From assembly GCF_019634815.1 (NCBI RefSeq), contig NZ_JAHCAP010000002.1:62001-126000 (forward strand): DNA of 64,000 nucleotides, read 5' to 3'. Under the pieces are notes generated by a model. The model was not told where the DNA came from. It saw only the letters and a program-made list of their open reading frames with translations, and searched no databases. The translations under genes were made by a program, and so were the position numbers. This DNA comes from Dokdonella sp. GTDB lineage: Bacteria > Pseudomonadota > Gammaproteobacteria > Xanthomonadales > Rhodanobacteraceae. Below, in pieces: positions 39,711 to 48,443 of this stretch. Each line of letters opens with the position of its first letter. The first letter of the stretch is position 1.

Positions 39711-40349
39711 TCAAGCAGGCAGGGTCTTGCTCCGAAAAGCGCAGAGATCGCGGATCGGGCAGTGCGGGCAGTCGGGCTTGCGCGCCTTGCACACGTAGCG
39801 GCCATGCAGGATCAGCCAGTGGTGGGCGTCCTTGCGAAATTCCGCGGGCACCACCTTGAGCAGCCTGTCCTCGACTTCACGCACGGTCTTGCCCGGGGCC
39901 AGCCCGGAACGGTTGGCAACGCGGAAAATGTGCGTGTCGACCGCGATGGTCGGCTCGCCGAAGGCGGTATTGAGCACGACGTTGGCGGTCTTGCGGCCGA
40001 CGCCGGGCAGTTGTTCGAGTTCTTCGCGCGTGCGCGGGACGTCGCCGCCGTGTTGCTCGACGAGGATGCGGCAGGTGGCGATGATGTGCTGCGCCTTGGC
40101 ATTGAACAGGCCGATCGTGCTGATGTGGCGCTTGAGCGCGACTTCGCCGAGATCGAGCATCGCCTGCGCGGTATTGGCGCGGGCAAACAACTTGCGGGTC
40201 GCCTTGTTGACCCCGACGTCGGTGGCCTGTGCCGAGAGGATCACCGCAATCAGCAATTCGAAGGGCGAGCCGTAGACGAGTTCGGTGGTCGGATGCGGAT
40301 TGAGCGCGCGCAACCGCCGGAACAACTCGCGCACGTTCTCCGGCTTCAT
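39711..40349 (-). CDS. nth: endonuclease III
   Basis: 212 residues; DNA glycosylase/AP lyase for oxidised pyrimidines. Helix-hairpin-helix [12 protein letters not shown] with catalytic Lys120, [11 protein letters not shown] with Asp138, and the [4Fe-4S] cluster Cys187-x6-Cys194-x2-Cys197-x5-Cys203 at the C-terminus. The start overlaps the stop of rsxB by 4 bases. Confidence 0.96.
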   Translation of the reverse strand: MKPENVRELFRRLRALNPHPTTELVYGSPFELLIAVILSAQATDVGVNKATRKLFARANTAQAMLDLGEVALKRHISTIGLFNAKAQHIIATCRILVEQHGGDVPRTREELEQLPGVGRKTANVVLNTAFGEPTIAVDTHIFRVANRSGLAPGKTVREVEDRLLKVVPAEFRKDAHHWLILHGRYVCKARKPDCPHCPIRDLCAFRSKTLPA

Positions 40350-41005
40350 CGCCTGAACTCTTGCGTGCGTTTGGCGCGACCCCGCGCGATCGCCTCGAGC
40401 ACGGCATTGCGGCTGATCGGCGCGGGCGCCGCTTGTGCCGGTGTCTCGTCGTGTTCCAAGCTTGCGGCCGACGCGGATGATGTGGCGCAAGTCGGCATTT
40501 CCGTGCCATGCAATCGGGTATTGCGTGCCTCGAAGCGCATGCGTGCGTGCGCTGCCCGTTCGACCACCGCGCTGCGCGCAAGCAGTGTGTCGGCGCTGGC
40601 GATCATCGCGATGCAATCGACCGGGCAGGCCGGCACGCACAGCTCGCAACCCGTGCACTCGCCGGCGATCACGGTGTGCATGAGCTTGCCGGCACCGACG
40701 ATCGCATCGACCGGGCAGGCCTGGATGCACTTGGTGCAGCCGATGCAGACATCCTCGTCGATCACCGCCAGCGTCGGCGGTGCTGCCACGCCGAAGTCCG
40801 GATCGAGCGGCGGTGCTGTGATGCCGAGCAGTGCGGCCATCGCGGCGATGCCGTCTTCGCCGCCGGGCGGACACCGATTGATCGCGGCCTCACCGGCGGC
40901 AATCGCCCGCGCGTAGTCGCGACAGGTCGGGTAGCCGCAGCGCGTGCACTGGGTCTGCGGCAGCAGCGCATCGAGACGATCGACGAGGTCGTGGCGCTCA
41001 GTCAT
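40346..41005 (-). CDS. rsxB: RnfB/RsxB-like iron-sulfur protein, orphan
   Basis: 219 residues. N-terminal cluster motif [13 protein letters not shown] (Cys20, 23, 28 and Cys45) and two ferredoxin-type [4Fe-4S] motifs (Cys87-90-93-97 and Cys117-120-123-127). The N-terminal membrane helix of standard RnfB is lacking, and no other rnf/rsx subunit genes are nearby. In Xanthomonads a lone rsxB beside nth is a layout I recall. Its electron partner is unknown. It overlaps nth by 4 bases. Confidence 0.85.
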   Translation of the reverse strand: MTERHDLVDRLDALLPQTQCTRCGYPTCRDYARAIAAGEAAINRCPPGGEDGIAAMAALLGITAPPLDPDFGVAAPPTLAVIDEDVCIGCTKCIQACPVDAIVGAGKLMHTVIAGECTGCELCVPACPVDCIAMIASADTLLARSAVVERAAHARMRFEARNTRLHGTEMPTCATSSASAASLEHDETPAQAAPAPISRNAVLEAIARGRAKRTQEFRR

Positions 41006-41077
41006 GCGCGCAGGCCGTCAAGGCATTCGCGGGGTTGCCGGCGACGCGTGCGGATTTGTCCGGGTCGCCATGTGGGC

Positions 41078-43240
41078 TCACTTCACCGTTGCGCCGGGCA
41101 CGGCGCCGGCATCGGCATCGAGCAGGAACAGATCATCGCCACCCGTGCCGGCCGACAGGATCATGCCTTCGGAGACGCCGAAGCGCATCTTGCGCGGGGC
41201 GAGGTTGGCGATGAAGACGACGTTGCGGCCGACGAGTCTTTCCGGCTCGCCGTAGGCGGCGCGGATGCCCGAGAAAATCTGCCGCTTGCCGAGCGCGCCG
41301 GCATCGAGCTCGAAGCGCAGGAGTTTGTCCGAGCCTTCGACGAGGTCGCAGGCGAGCACCTTGCCGATGCGCAGATCGAGCTTGGCGAAGTCGTCGATGC
41401 CGATGACAGCGGAAGTGTCTGCAGCTGCGGACGCTGCCGCAGGTGCAGGTCTGGCTGTTGCGGGCTTTGCCGTCGGCGGGTTGGCGGCCTCGTCGGCGGG
41501 TTTGAGGGATTCCTTCGAGGCTTCGATCATGGCTTCCACACGCTTGGGGTCGATGCGCGTGGTGAGTGCGCTGAATTCACCGATGCAGGTGCCAAGCAGG
41601 GGCGTGGCGGCAAGGTCGAAGCGAGTCACGGTCTCGCGCAGGAAATCCGCGGCGCGCGCGGCAATGCCGGGCACGATCGGCGCGAGCCAGATCGTCAGCA
41701 ATCGGAACTGGTTGAGCGCGAAGCTGCACACCGCATGCAGTTCGTCGCGCTTGCCTTCGTCCTTGGCCAGTTGCCACGGCGCCTTGGTGGCGACATAGGC
41801 ATTGGCTTCGTCAGCCACTTCGACCAGCAGGCGGACCACGCCGGCATAGTCGCCTTGGCGATACAGATCCGCGCAAGCGCTCAGCTTCTGCGCTGCGGCG
41901 TCGAACAGGCTGCGCTCGCGTGCGGGCAGGTTGGCTGCAAGGCGACCATCGAAATGCTTGTGCACGAAACCCGCGCAGCGGCTGGCGATGTTGACCCACT
42001 TGCCGACCAGGTGCGAATTGACGCGCTCTTCGAAGGCCTTGAGATCGAGGTCGATGTCCACCGGTGCGGCGGTGAGCATGGTCGCGAAGTAGTAGCGCAG
42101 CCAGTCCGGATCGAGCCCGGCATCGAGATAGGTGCGCGCCATCACGAAGGTGCCACGCGATTTCGACATCTTCTCGCCATTGACGGTGAGATAGCCGTTG
42201 ACGTGCAGGGCGTCGGGTACGCGCAGGCCGGCGCCATCGAGCATCGCCGGCCAGAACAAGCCGTGGAAATTGACGATGTCCTTGCCGAGGAAGTGATGCA
42301 TCTCGGTGGCACGCTCGGTCGTGGCCACAGGCGCGCGCGCACTGGCGGCCATGAATTGATCGAAGGTTTTCGGGCCCAGACCGGCCTTGGCGCCATCCGC
42401 GCTTTCGCAGTAGTGCTTGAAACTTGCGAGATAGCCGATCGGTGCATCCAGCCAGACGTAGAAGAACTTGCCCGGCGCATCGGGAATCGGAAAGCCGAAA
42501 TACGGCGCGTCGCGCGAGATGTCCCAGTCGCGCACGCCACCGTCGGACTCGAGCCATTCGCGCAGCTTGGCCGCGACCGAGGCATGCATCACCGGCTCGC
42601 CGCCGCTGAGCTTGCCGCCGAGCCAATCGCGCAGCAGTTGCGCGAAATCGCCGACCTTGAAGAAGTAATGCTCGGAATCGCGCAGCTCGGGCGTGGCGCC
42701 CGAGAGCACCGAGCGCGGCTCCTTGAGATCGGTCGGCGCATAGGCCGCGCCGCAGACTTCGCAATTGTCGCCGTACTGATCGGGCGCGCCGCACTTGGGG
42801 CAGATACCCTTGACGTATCGATCCGGCAGGAACATCTGCCGCTGCGGATCAAAGAGCTGGCGAATCGAGCGCGCCGCGATGTGACCGCCATCGCGAAGGC
42901 GCTTGTAGACCTGTTCGGCCAGTTCCCGGTTCTCTGGCGAGTGGGTGGTGTAGTAGCAGTCGTGCTGGATCCCGAAGGCGGCGAAATCGCGCACATGGCC
43001 GTCGTAGATCGCGCCGATGAAGGCCTCGGGCGTGACGCCGGCCTTCTCCGCCGCGAGCATGATGGGCGTGCCGTGGACATCATCGGCAGCGACGAAGTGC
43101 ACGCGATGACCTGCCATGCGTTGCGCGCGCACCCACACATCGGTCTGGATGTAGCCCAGGAGATGGCCGAAGTGGAGCGGGCCATTGGCATAGGGCAGGG
43201 CGTGGGTGACGAGGATTTCTCGGGAGGCAGGCGCATTCAT
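41078..43240 (-). CDS. metG: methionyl-tRNA synthetase
   Basis: 720 residues. N-terminal HFGH (23-26) of the HIGH motif, zinc knuckle CPKCGAPDQYGDNCEVCG, KMSKSRGTF in the middle, an Ala/Pro linker near 580-600, and a C-terminal tRNA-binding domain (DFAKLDLRIGKVLAC, LAPRKMRFGVSEGMIL) that also dimerises the enzyme. Start ATG at 43240 with family N-terminus REILVTHALPYANG. A terminator for the upstream gene separates it from DUF2147. Confidence 0.96.
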   Translation of the reverse strand: MNAPASREILVTHALPYANGPLHFGHLLGYIQTDVWVRAQRMAGHRVHFVAADDVHGTPIMLAAEKAGVTPEAFIGAIYDGHVRDFAAFGIQHDCYYTTHSPENRELAEQVYKRLRDGGHIAARSIRQLFDPQRQMFLPDRYVKGICPKCGAPDQYGDNCEVCGAAYAPTDLKEPRSVLSGATPELRDSEHYFFKVGDFAQLLRDWLGGKLSGGEPVMHASVAAKLREWLESDGGVRDWDISRDAPYFGFPIPDAPGKFFYVWLDAPIGYLASFKHYCESADGAKAGLGPKTFDQFMAASARAPVATTERATEMHHFLGKDIVNFHGLFWPAMLDGAGLRVPDALHVNGYLTVNGEKMSKSRGTFVMARTYLDAGLDPDWLRYYFATMLTAAPVDIDLDLKAFEERVNSHLVGKWVNIASRCAGFVHKHFDGRLAANLPARERSLFDAAAQKLSACADLYRQGDYAGVVRLLVEVADEANAYVATKAPWQLAKDEGKRDELHAVCSFALNQFRLLTIWLAPIVPGIAARAADFLRETVTRFDLAATPLLGTCIGEFSALTTRIDPKRVEAMIEASKESLKPADEAANPPTAKPATARPAPAAASAAADTSAVIGIDDFAKLDLRIGKVLACDLVEGSDKLLRFELDAGALGKRQIFSGIRAAYGEPERLVGRNVVFIANLAPRKMRFGVSEGMILSAGTGGDDLFLLDADAGAVPGATVK

Positions 43241-43300
43241 GCCGTGCAGGTTCCGTGTGCTGCAAAGCGCAAATTATGGCACGCACACCGCCATTCAAAC

Positions 43301-43331
43301 GAAAACGCCACCGGACGCGATGCCGGTGGCG
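43301..43331 (-). terminator. intrinsic terminator of the DUF2147 gene
   Basis: On the minus strand a perfect 9-bp stem (43323-43331 with 43306-43314) with an 8-base loop is followed by TTTTCGTTT. It lies 22 bases past the DUF2147 stop and insulates metG, whose promoter should be between here and 43240. Confidence 0.85.
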
Positions 43332-43353
43332 CGGGTGGGGACGGACGCAGGGA

Positions 43354-43803
43354 TCAGGGGGATTTGCGCTGCCAGGTCTGGGTGCGACCAAACAACGAGA
43401 AGCCGATGTAGCCGCGCACGTCGAGCTTGGCGCCGCCATCGGCCGGGGTGAGCGAAACCTTGTAGACCTTGCCGGTCTTGGGATCGAGGATACGGCCGCC
43501 GCTCCAGCTCGCGCCGTCCTTGACCACGTCCCACATGATCACCATGCCCTCGATCGGCTTGTCCTTGCGATCGCCCGTGCAATTCTTGCAAATGGGATGT
43601 GGGCCATCGTCCGATTGCAGGACCTCGAGCACCTTGCCTTCCAGCTTGCCGCCGATGTCGGTGATCTGCACCACCGATTTGGCTTTGCCAGTGGCGTCGT
43701 CGATCGTTGTCCAGGTGCCGACTGGCGTGAGTTCGTCGGCGAGGGCCAGCGAGCTGCACAGTGCGGCAGCGGCGATCACGGCACAGCGAAGGATCAAGCG
43801 CAT
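43354..43803 (-). CDS. DUF2147 exported protein
   Basis: 149 residues with a signal peptide (MRLILRCAVIAAAALCSSLALA). The mature part has the DUF2147 pattern: PVGTWTTIDDATGKAKSVVQI, ICKNCTGDRKDKPIEGMVIM with a Cys pair, GGRILDPKTGKVYKVSLT, LDVRGYIGFSLFGRTQTWQR. It is a small lipocalin-like beta domain in the periplasm; function not known. Start at 43803 has GGAG upstream. Monocistronic between its own terminator and a divergent gene. Confidence 0.88.
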   Translation of the reverse strand: MRLILRCAVIAAAALCSSLALADELTPVGTWTTIDDATGKAKSVVQITDIGGKLEGKVLEVLQSDDGPHPICKNCTGDRKDKPIEGMVIMWDVVKDGASWSGGRILDPKTGKVYKVSLTPADGGAKLDVRGYIGFSLFGRTQTWQRKSP

Positions 43804-43941
43804 GGAGCGTTCTCCGGTTGAAGGTCGGTGCAGCCTTGCGCGAAGCGGCGGGCAGGTCAAGACGCGCTGCGCCGTAGCGCGTCAGGGGACGTTGCCAAGT
43901 GCGTGCCATGATGGACGTTCCTCACCAACGGAGTGCAAACC

Positions 43942-44286
43942 ATGGCTGATGACCTGTATCCCCCCGCGGGCGGCGATCTGGGCCACTACCGGCGCGAACT
44001 CGCACCCGAGACGCTCAATGCCTTCCACGCCTTCAGCAAACAGGTATTTGCCGACGGCGCGCTCGATGCACGCACCAAGCAGCTCATCGCGGTTGCGGTT
44101 GCGCATGTGACCCAGTGTCCGTACTGCATCCGCGGTCACGTCGACGGCGCACTCAAGGCCGGCGCCAACGACAAGCAAATCATGGAAGCGATCTGGGTGG
44201 CGGCGGAAATGCGCGCCGGGGGCGCCTATGCGCATTCCAACCTCGCCCTCGACCAGATCCGCAAGCACTCGGCAAAAACAGGCTGA
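43942..44286 (+). CDS. carboxymuconolactone decarboxylase/AhpD-like protein
   Basis: 114 residues. QCPYCIRGHVDGALKAG carries the AhpD-type CxxC plus His motif; TKQLIAVAVAHV precedes it. Likely a small thiol-peroxidase-like oxidoreductase rather than a true decarboxylase. Start ATG 43942 with GGAG upstream. It lies just ahead of mrp (62-base gap, with a CATAAT sequence at 44314-44319 that may be the mrp -10). Confidence 0.85.
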   Translation: MADDLYPPAGGDLGHYRRELAPETLNAFHAFSKQVFADGALDARTKQLIAVAVAHVTQCPYCIRGHVDGALKAGANDKQIMEAIWVAAEMRAGGAYAHSNLALDQIRKHSAKTG

Positions 44287-44348
44287 ACGCGCTGCCGGCA
44301 CCGCGATCGCTGGCATAATGGTGCGTTCACCTTCGACGCATTGCCATC

Positions 44349-45440
44349 ATGAGTGCAGCCCTCACGGCCCGAGTCAACGAAATCCTTGCCGGCATCGAAG
44401 ACCCGCATACCGGCAAGAACCTCGTCGAGAGCGGCGAGGTGCGCGGCGTGGGCGTGGCCGACAACGACATCACGGTCGATCTGCAATTGCCGTATCCGGC
44501 CGAGAGCGTGCGTGCGCAGTTTGCCGAGCGCGTCAAGCTGGCGCTCGAAGCCGACGCGCAGATCGCACACGCCGCAGTCGGCGTGAACTGGCGCGTGCAC
44601 GCGCATGAGGTCCAGCACGGGCTGATGCCACTGCCGGCAGTCAAGAACGTGATCGCGGTCGCCTCGGGCAAGGGGGGCGTCGGCAAGTCGACCGTGGCCG
44701 CCAACCTTGCGCTTGCGCTCAAGGCCGAGGGGGCGAGTGTCGGCGTGCTCGACGCCGACATCTACGGTCCGAGCCAGGTGCTCATGCTCGGTCTCACCGG
44801 CAAGCCCGACACCCGGGACGGCAAGCGCATCGAACCGAAAATCGCGCACGGCATCCAGGCGATGTCGATCGGCCTCATGGTCGAGGAAGACACCGCCATG
44901 ATCTGGCGCGGGCCGATGGCGACCCAGGCACTCACGCAGATGCTTGGCCAGACCAATTGGGTCGATCTGGATTACCTCATCATCGACCTGCCGCCGGGTA
45001 CCGGCGACATCCAGCTCACCTTGTGCCAGAAGATTCCGGTATCGGGCGCGATCATCGTCACCACGCCGCAGGACATCTCGCTGCTCGATGCGCGCAAGGC
45101 CTTCAAGATGTTCGAGAAGGTCAACGTGCCCACGCTGGGCATCATCGAGAACATGGCCACCCACGTATGCTCCAACTGCGGTCATGAGGAAGCGATCTTC
45201 GGCAACGGTGGCGGCGCGCGCATGGCGGCGCAGTACGAGGTACCCCTGCTCGGCAGCCTGCCGCTCGACATTCGCATCCGCGAACAGGCCGACGGCGGCA
45301 CGCCGAGCGTTGCGGCGATGCCCGACTCCGACATCGCACGGCGTTACCGCGAAATTGCACGCAACGCCGCCGCAAGGCTCGGTCTGCGCGCGCGCAACAA
45401 GGCGATCGCGATGCCGCGCATCGTGGTCCAGGACACCTGA
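44349..45440 (+). CDS. apbC: Mrp/ApbC iron-sulfur cluster carrier ATPase
   Basis: 363 residues. N-terminal DUF59/MIP18-like domain (~5-90), then a deviant Walker [14 protein letters not shown] (105-117), [20 protein letters not shown], and CSNCGHEE with the CxxC that bridges the cluster between subunits. Transfers [4Fe-4S] clusters to apoproteins. Co-located with metG on the other strand as in many proteobacteria. Confidence 0.94.
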   Translation: MSAALTARVNEILAGIEDPHTGKNLVESGEVRGVGVADNDITVDLQLPYPAESVRAQFAERVKLALEADAQIAHAAVGVNWRVHAHEVQHGLMPLPAVKNVIAVASGKGGVGKSTVAANLALALKAEGASVGVLDADIYGPSQVLMLGLTGKPDTRDGKRIEPKIAHGIQAMSIGLMVEEDTAMIWRGPMATQALTQMLGQTNWVDLDYLIIDLPPGTGDIQLTLCQKIPVSGAIIVTTPQDISLLDARKAFKMFEKVNVPTLGIIENMATHVCSNCGHEEAIFGNGGGARMAAQYEVPLLGSLPLDIRIREQADGGTPSVAAMPDSDIARRYREIARNAAARLGLRARNKAIAMPRIVVQDT

Positions 45441-45444
45441 GCCC

Positions 45445-45521
45445 GGGAATCGCGAGTCGGAAGGTGCGTGACGCACAGCGCGCTTCGCCTCCGACTCCAG
45501 ACCCCCGCTTCCCGATTCTCC
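45445..45521. repeat. REP-like nested inverted repeat between mrp and dcd
   Basis: Outer arms GGGAATCG (45445-45452) and CCCGATTCTCC (45511-45521, imperfect), middle arms GAGTCGGA (45454-45461) and TCCGACTC (45490-45497), and an inner perfect palindrome GTGCGT-G-ACGCAC (45464-45476). Strings of GATTCCC/GACTCC in gene gaps are something I recall from Xanthomonad genomes. It may also act as an RNA hairpin between the two genes. Confidence 0.5.
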
Positions 45522-45538
45522 ATCCCAGAGCCCAATCC

Positions 45539-46105
45539 ATGACCATCAAGAGCGACAAATGGATCCGCCGCATGGCGCAGCAGCAGCGCATGATCGAGCC
45601 GTTCGAGCCCGGCCAGGTCAAACGCCGCGACGAGCAACGCCTGATTTCCTACGGCACCTCGAGCTATGGCTACGACGTGCGCTGCGCCAACGAGTTCAAG
45701 GTGTTCACCAACATCAATTCGACCATCGTCGATCCGAAGAACTTCGACGCGCGCAGCTTCGTCGACGTGGTGTCGGATGTCTGCATCATTCCGCCCAACT
45801 CCTTCGCGCTCGCGCGCACGGTCGAGTATTTCCGCATCCCGCGTCGCGTGCTCACGATCTGTCTGGGCAAGAGCACCTATGCGCGCTGCGGCATCATCGT
45901 CAACGTGACGCCGCTGGAGCCGGAATGGGAAGGCCACGTGACGCTGGAGTTTTCCAACACCACGCCGCTGCCGGCGCGCATCTATGCCAACGAAGGCGTC
46001 GCGCAGATGCTGTTTCTCGAATCCGACGAGGACTGCGAGACCAGCTACAAGGACCGCGGCGGCAAGTACATGGGCCAGACCGGCGTGACCCTGCCCAGCG
46101 CATGA
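45539..46105 (+). CDS. dcd: dCTP deaminase
   Basis: 188 residues. Deaminates dCTP to dUTP for dTTP synthesis. Seen: [48 protein letters not shown] (substrate-site motif with the catalytic Glu) and GVAQMLFL. Start ATG 45539 matches the family start [13 protein letters not shown]; the frame runs upstream through the repeat region. Confidence 0.95.
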   Translation: MTIKSDKWIRRMAQQQRMIEPFEPGQVKRRDEQRLISYGTSSYGYDVRCANEFKVFTNINSTIVDPKNFDARSFVDVVSDVCIIPPNSFALARTVEYFRIPRRVLTICLGKSTYARCGIIVNVTPLEPEWEGHVTLEFSNTTPLPARIYANEGVAQMLFLESDEDCETSYKDRGGKYMGQTGVTLPSA

Positions 46106-46205
46106 ATGGCGCCTGATGGAATGCCGTGGGCATCCCCGTGCGCGCGGCGCCGGTGGTAGGCTTGCCCGCCACCAAGACTTTCGACTCAAGACGGAGACGA
46201 ACCCA

Positions 46206-46616
46206 GTGACGCGCACTTTCCGCATTCTTCGGCCGCTCGCGCTCGCCGCCTTCGCGACGGCCATCTTGTTGCTCGGCGCCTGCCATCGCGGCGGCAATGT
46301 CGCCCCCGATCAGGTACGCGCGGCCAATGTGCCGGCGAGCTTCGACGTGACCCTGCTCGCCGACAAGAGCAATCAGTTCGACTTCGACGGTGCGCCACTC
46401 ACGGTCGAGGACCTGCGCAGTGCGTTCCGCTATCGCCTCGAAGAGCATCTGCCGATGTCGACCGTGCTGCTCAAGCGCGGCGAGAAGCAGAAGATCACCA
46501 AGGAACACATTTCGTCGCTCGCGCGCGTGTCGCTGGAAATGAAGTTCAAGGCCTACATGCTCGAGAAGGACGGTGGCATTTCCGAGATCGTGCCAGTCGA
46601 CAAGTCGGACAAGTGA
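46206..46616 (+). CDS. lipoprotein with ExbD/TolR-like domain, unknown function
   Basis: 136 residues from a GTG with GGAG 8 bases upstream. A hydrophobic signal (LRPLALAAFATAILLLGAC) ends in a lipobox. The mature part FDVTLLADKSNQFDFDGAP, LTVEDLRSAFRYRLEEHLP, STVLLKRGEKQKITKEHI and ARVSLEMKFKAYML has the order of the ExbD/TolR periplasmic domain (DG.pl..eeL...l......V.l+.d....+..v......G). That domain normally hangs from a TM helix; here a lipid would anchor it. The next gene has a related domain. Family assignment is inferred from pattern only. Confidence 0.55.
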   Translation: MTRTFRILRPLALAAFATAILLLGACHRGGNVAPDQVRAANVPASFDVTLLADKSNQFDFDGAPLTVEDLRSAFRYRLEEHLPMSTVLLKRGEKQKITKEHISSLARVSLEMKFKAYMLEKDGGISEIVPVDKSDK

Positions 46617-46647
46617 ATACATCGGTTCAATGCATAGGGAGACCACG

Positions 46648-47046
46648 ATGAAGCAGACGATCAGATTGTTTTTCACGGCCTTGCTGTTCAGCCTCGCGCT
46701 GATCGGCAGTGCGCAGGCGCGTTCGGACATCAAGGACGGCAATGCGATGGTCAAGCCCGAAAAGGGCGTGAAGTTCTCGATCGACGGCGCCACCCTCGGC
46801 AAGGCCGAGCTCTACGGCTACATCGCCGATCTGCGCGATACCGACAAGATCACGGGCGTCGTGCTCAAGAAGGGCGGCGACGACGAGCAGCGCCGCATCA
46901 TCGGCTCGATCGCCAAGGCGCTCGGCCTCAAGTCCTTCGAGCAGGATGGTCGCGAGCTGAAGGACATCCCGCAGCCGCAGGACACGCCCAAGCCGCCGCC
47001 GATCGAGAGTGCCGAGCCTGCAGCGGCTGGCAGTGACACGCATTGA
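46648..47046 (+). CDS. exported protein paralogous to the preceding lipoprotein
   Basis: 132 residues. Cleavable signal peptide (FFTALLFSLALIGSAQA), then VKFSIDGATLGKAELYGYI, DTDKITGVVLKKGGDDEQRR, IIGSIAKALGLKSFEQDG and a proline-rich tail. The core aligns by eye with the preceding lipoprotein: FxxDGAxL, then DL/EL, then VLLK+G or VVLKKG, then a run ending LxxKxF. So the two are probably diverged tandem copies, one lipid-anchored and one soluble in the periplasm. No function known. AGGGAG upstream fixes the start at 46648. Confidence 0.55.
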   Translation: MKQTIRLFFTALLFSLALIGSAQARSDIKDGNAMVKPEKGVKFSIDGATLGKAELYGYIADLRDTDKITGVVLKKGGDDEQRRIIGSIAKALGLKSFEQDGRELKDIPQPQDTPKPPPIESAEPAAAGSDTH

Positions 47047-47099
47047 GGGCAATGCTTCGGCAGCGTGATGCTTGCCGCGGGCGCGGGGCGCCCGGCGCA

Positions 47100-47777
47100 A
47101 TGTCTGTTTGGACGCGCGGTCTGATCGTTGCCTTCGCTCTGTGGTCGGCGCTCGCGAGCGCCGGTCCGATCAGCGCGGTCACGGAAACCTTTCACGACTG
47201 GAAGGAACGCCTGTTCGGCAAGGGCCACCCCGTGGCCGAAGTCGTCGATGCGCCCGCGGCGGGTGCGATCGAACTTGCGACCGGGCATCCCGTGCGCCTG
47301 CGCCTCGTCGAGGCCACGCCGCAGCATGATTTCAGCAAGGGCCGCAGTCGCTTTCGCGAGATCGTGCTGCCACAGACTCTTGCCCATGCCGCGGTGCGCG
47401 TGCAGGTGGTCGCGCAGCGTGCGCACAAGGGCACCGGCAACACCGTGTTCAAGCCGCTGCTCTACGTGCAAAGTGGCGAATCGGGCTGGCGCGAGCCGGT
47501 TGAGGTCAAGCCGCTGCATCTGGACATCCGCCCGTTCCGCAAGACGCGCCTGCTCGGCTGCGTGGTACTCGATGACGTGCACAAGTTCGCGCTTGCGACC
47601 GATCCCTCGGCGATCGGCAAGTCCTATGTCTCGGAAGTGCGCGAGGCGATCAAGGCGCCAACCAAGAGCGGCTTTTACTACAGCACCGATGCGATCAAGG
47701 CGCGGCTGCCGTATGCGCAAACCGGCGTGCTCATCCTCGAGGTGAGCGCCGAGAAGGACGCCGATTCGGGTTGCTGA
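47100..47777 (+). CDS. exported protein, unknown function (weak MalM-like features)
   Basis: 225 residues with an N-terminal signal (LIVAFALWSALASAGP). Beta-rich body: FSKGRSRFREIVLPQTL, AAVRVQVVAQ, NTVFKPLLYVQSGESGW, then KFALATDPSAIGKSY and a final TGVLILEVSAE. The run of LP, VFxPxxxV, GKSY and GxLxLEV loosely recalls the maltose-operon periplasmic protein MalM, but I would not assign it. Start ATG 47100; the gap to the preceding gene is 53 bases. It converges on pcp. Confidence 0.5.
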   Translation: MSVWTRGLIVAFALWSALASAGPISAVTETFHDWKERLFGKGHPVAEVVDAPAAGAIELATGHPVRLRLVEATPQHDFSKGRSRFREIVLPQTLAHAAVRVQVVAQRAHKGTGNTVFKPLLYVQSGESGWREPVEVKPLHLDIRPFRKTRLLGCVVLDDVHKFALATDPSAIGKSYVSEVREAIKAPTKSGFYYSTDAIKARLPYAQTGVLILEVSAEKDADSGC

Positions 47778-47786
47778 TCGCGTGCC

Positions 47787-48443
47787 TCAGGCGATGCTGC
47801 CACCGTGGACGCGCAGATCGCTGCGCACGACCAGGGCACATTCGATTGCGATGCGTATCCCCTCGATCATCATTGCCAGTGTCATGCTCGGTTGGCCTGG
47901 ATGTGCCGCGACTTGCTCGGGCAGCAGCGGCAAGTGGACGAAGCCGCTGCGCGTGAGCGGTGAGCGCGATGCGAGTCGATGCGCGAGCAGATAGAACACC
48001 TGGTTGCACACGAAACTGCCGGCTGACAACGACAGTGCGGCGGGGATGCCGGCCTCGTGCAATTGGGCGACGATCGCCTTGAGCGGGAGGGTGGCGAAAT
48101 ACGCTGCCGGCGCGTCGTCGGTGACGGCTTGGTCGATCGGCTGGTCACCATCGTTGTCGGCGATGCGTGCATCGATGAGGTTGATGGCGACACGCTCGAA
48201 CGAGAGCTCGGCACGCCCGCAGGCCAGGCCCAGTGCGAGCACGAGGCGCGGCCGATGGCGCACGAGCAGGGTGTCGAGCAGCGCCGGCGTCTGCGCGAAC
48301 GCGACCGGAAGCACGGCGCCGACCACCGTGTGGCCGTCGATCGTCTGGCCATCGAGTGCCTGCACGACCTGTTGCGATGGATTGACGGCATCGCCCGCGA
48401 AGGGCGCAAAGCCGGTGACGAGGATCGATCCGTGTGAAGTCAT
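47787..48443 (-). CDS. pcp: pyroglutamyl-peptidase I
   Basis: 218 residues; removes N-terminal pyroglutamate from peptides. Catalytic triad: Glu79 in GRAELSFERVAINL, Cys146 in AGSFVCNQVFY and His170 in GFVHLPLLP. N-terminal ILVTGFAPFAGDAVNPS is typical. Overlaps the DUF979 gene by 4 bases and is the last gene of the minus-strand run that also holds the 5-oxoprolinase subunits, so its product pyroglutamate can be opened to glutamate by neighbours. Confidence 0.95.
   Translation of the reverse strand: MTSHGSILVTGFAPFAGDAVNPSQQVVQALDGQTIDGHTVVGAVLPVAFAQTPALLDTLLVRHRPRLVLALGLACGRAELSFERVAINLIDARIADNDGDQPIDQAVTDDAPAAYFATLPLKAIVAQLHEAGIPAALSLSAGSFVCNQVFYLLAHRLASRSPLTRSGFVHLPLLPEQVAAHPGQPSMTLAMMIEGIRIAIECALVVRSDLRVHGGSIA

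Noticed and set aside
40508..43411. A very long open frame on the + strand (~967 codons) across rsxB and metG
   Set aside because: It is antisense to two well-supported genes; GC-rich codon use keeps the frame opposite them free of stops. The predicted protein has no recognisable domain.
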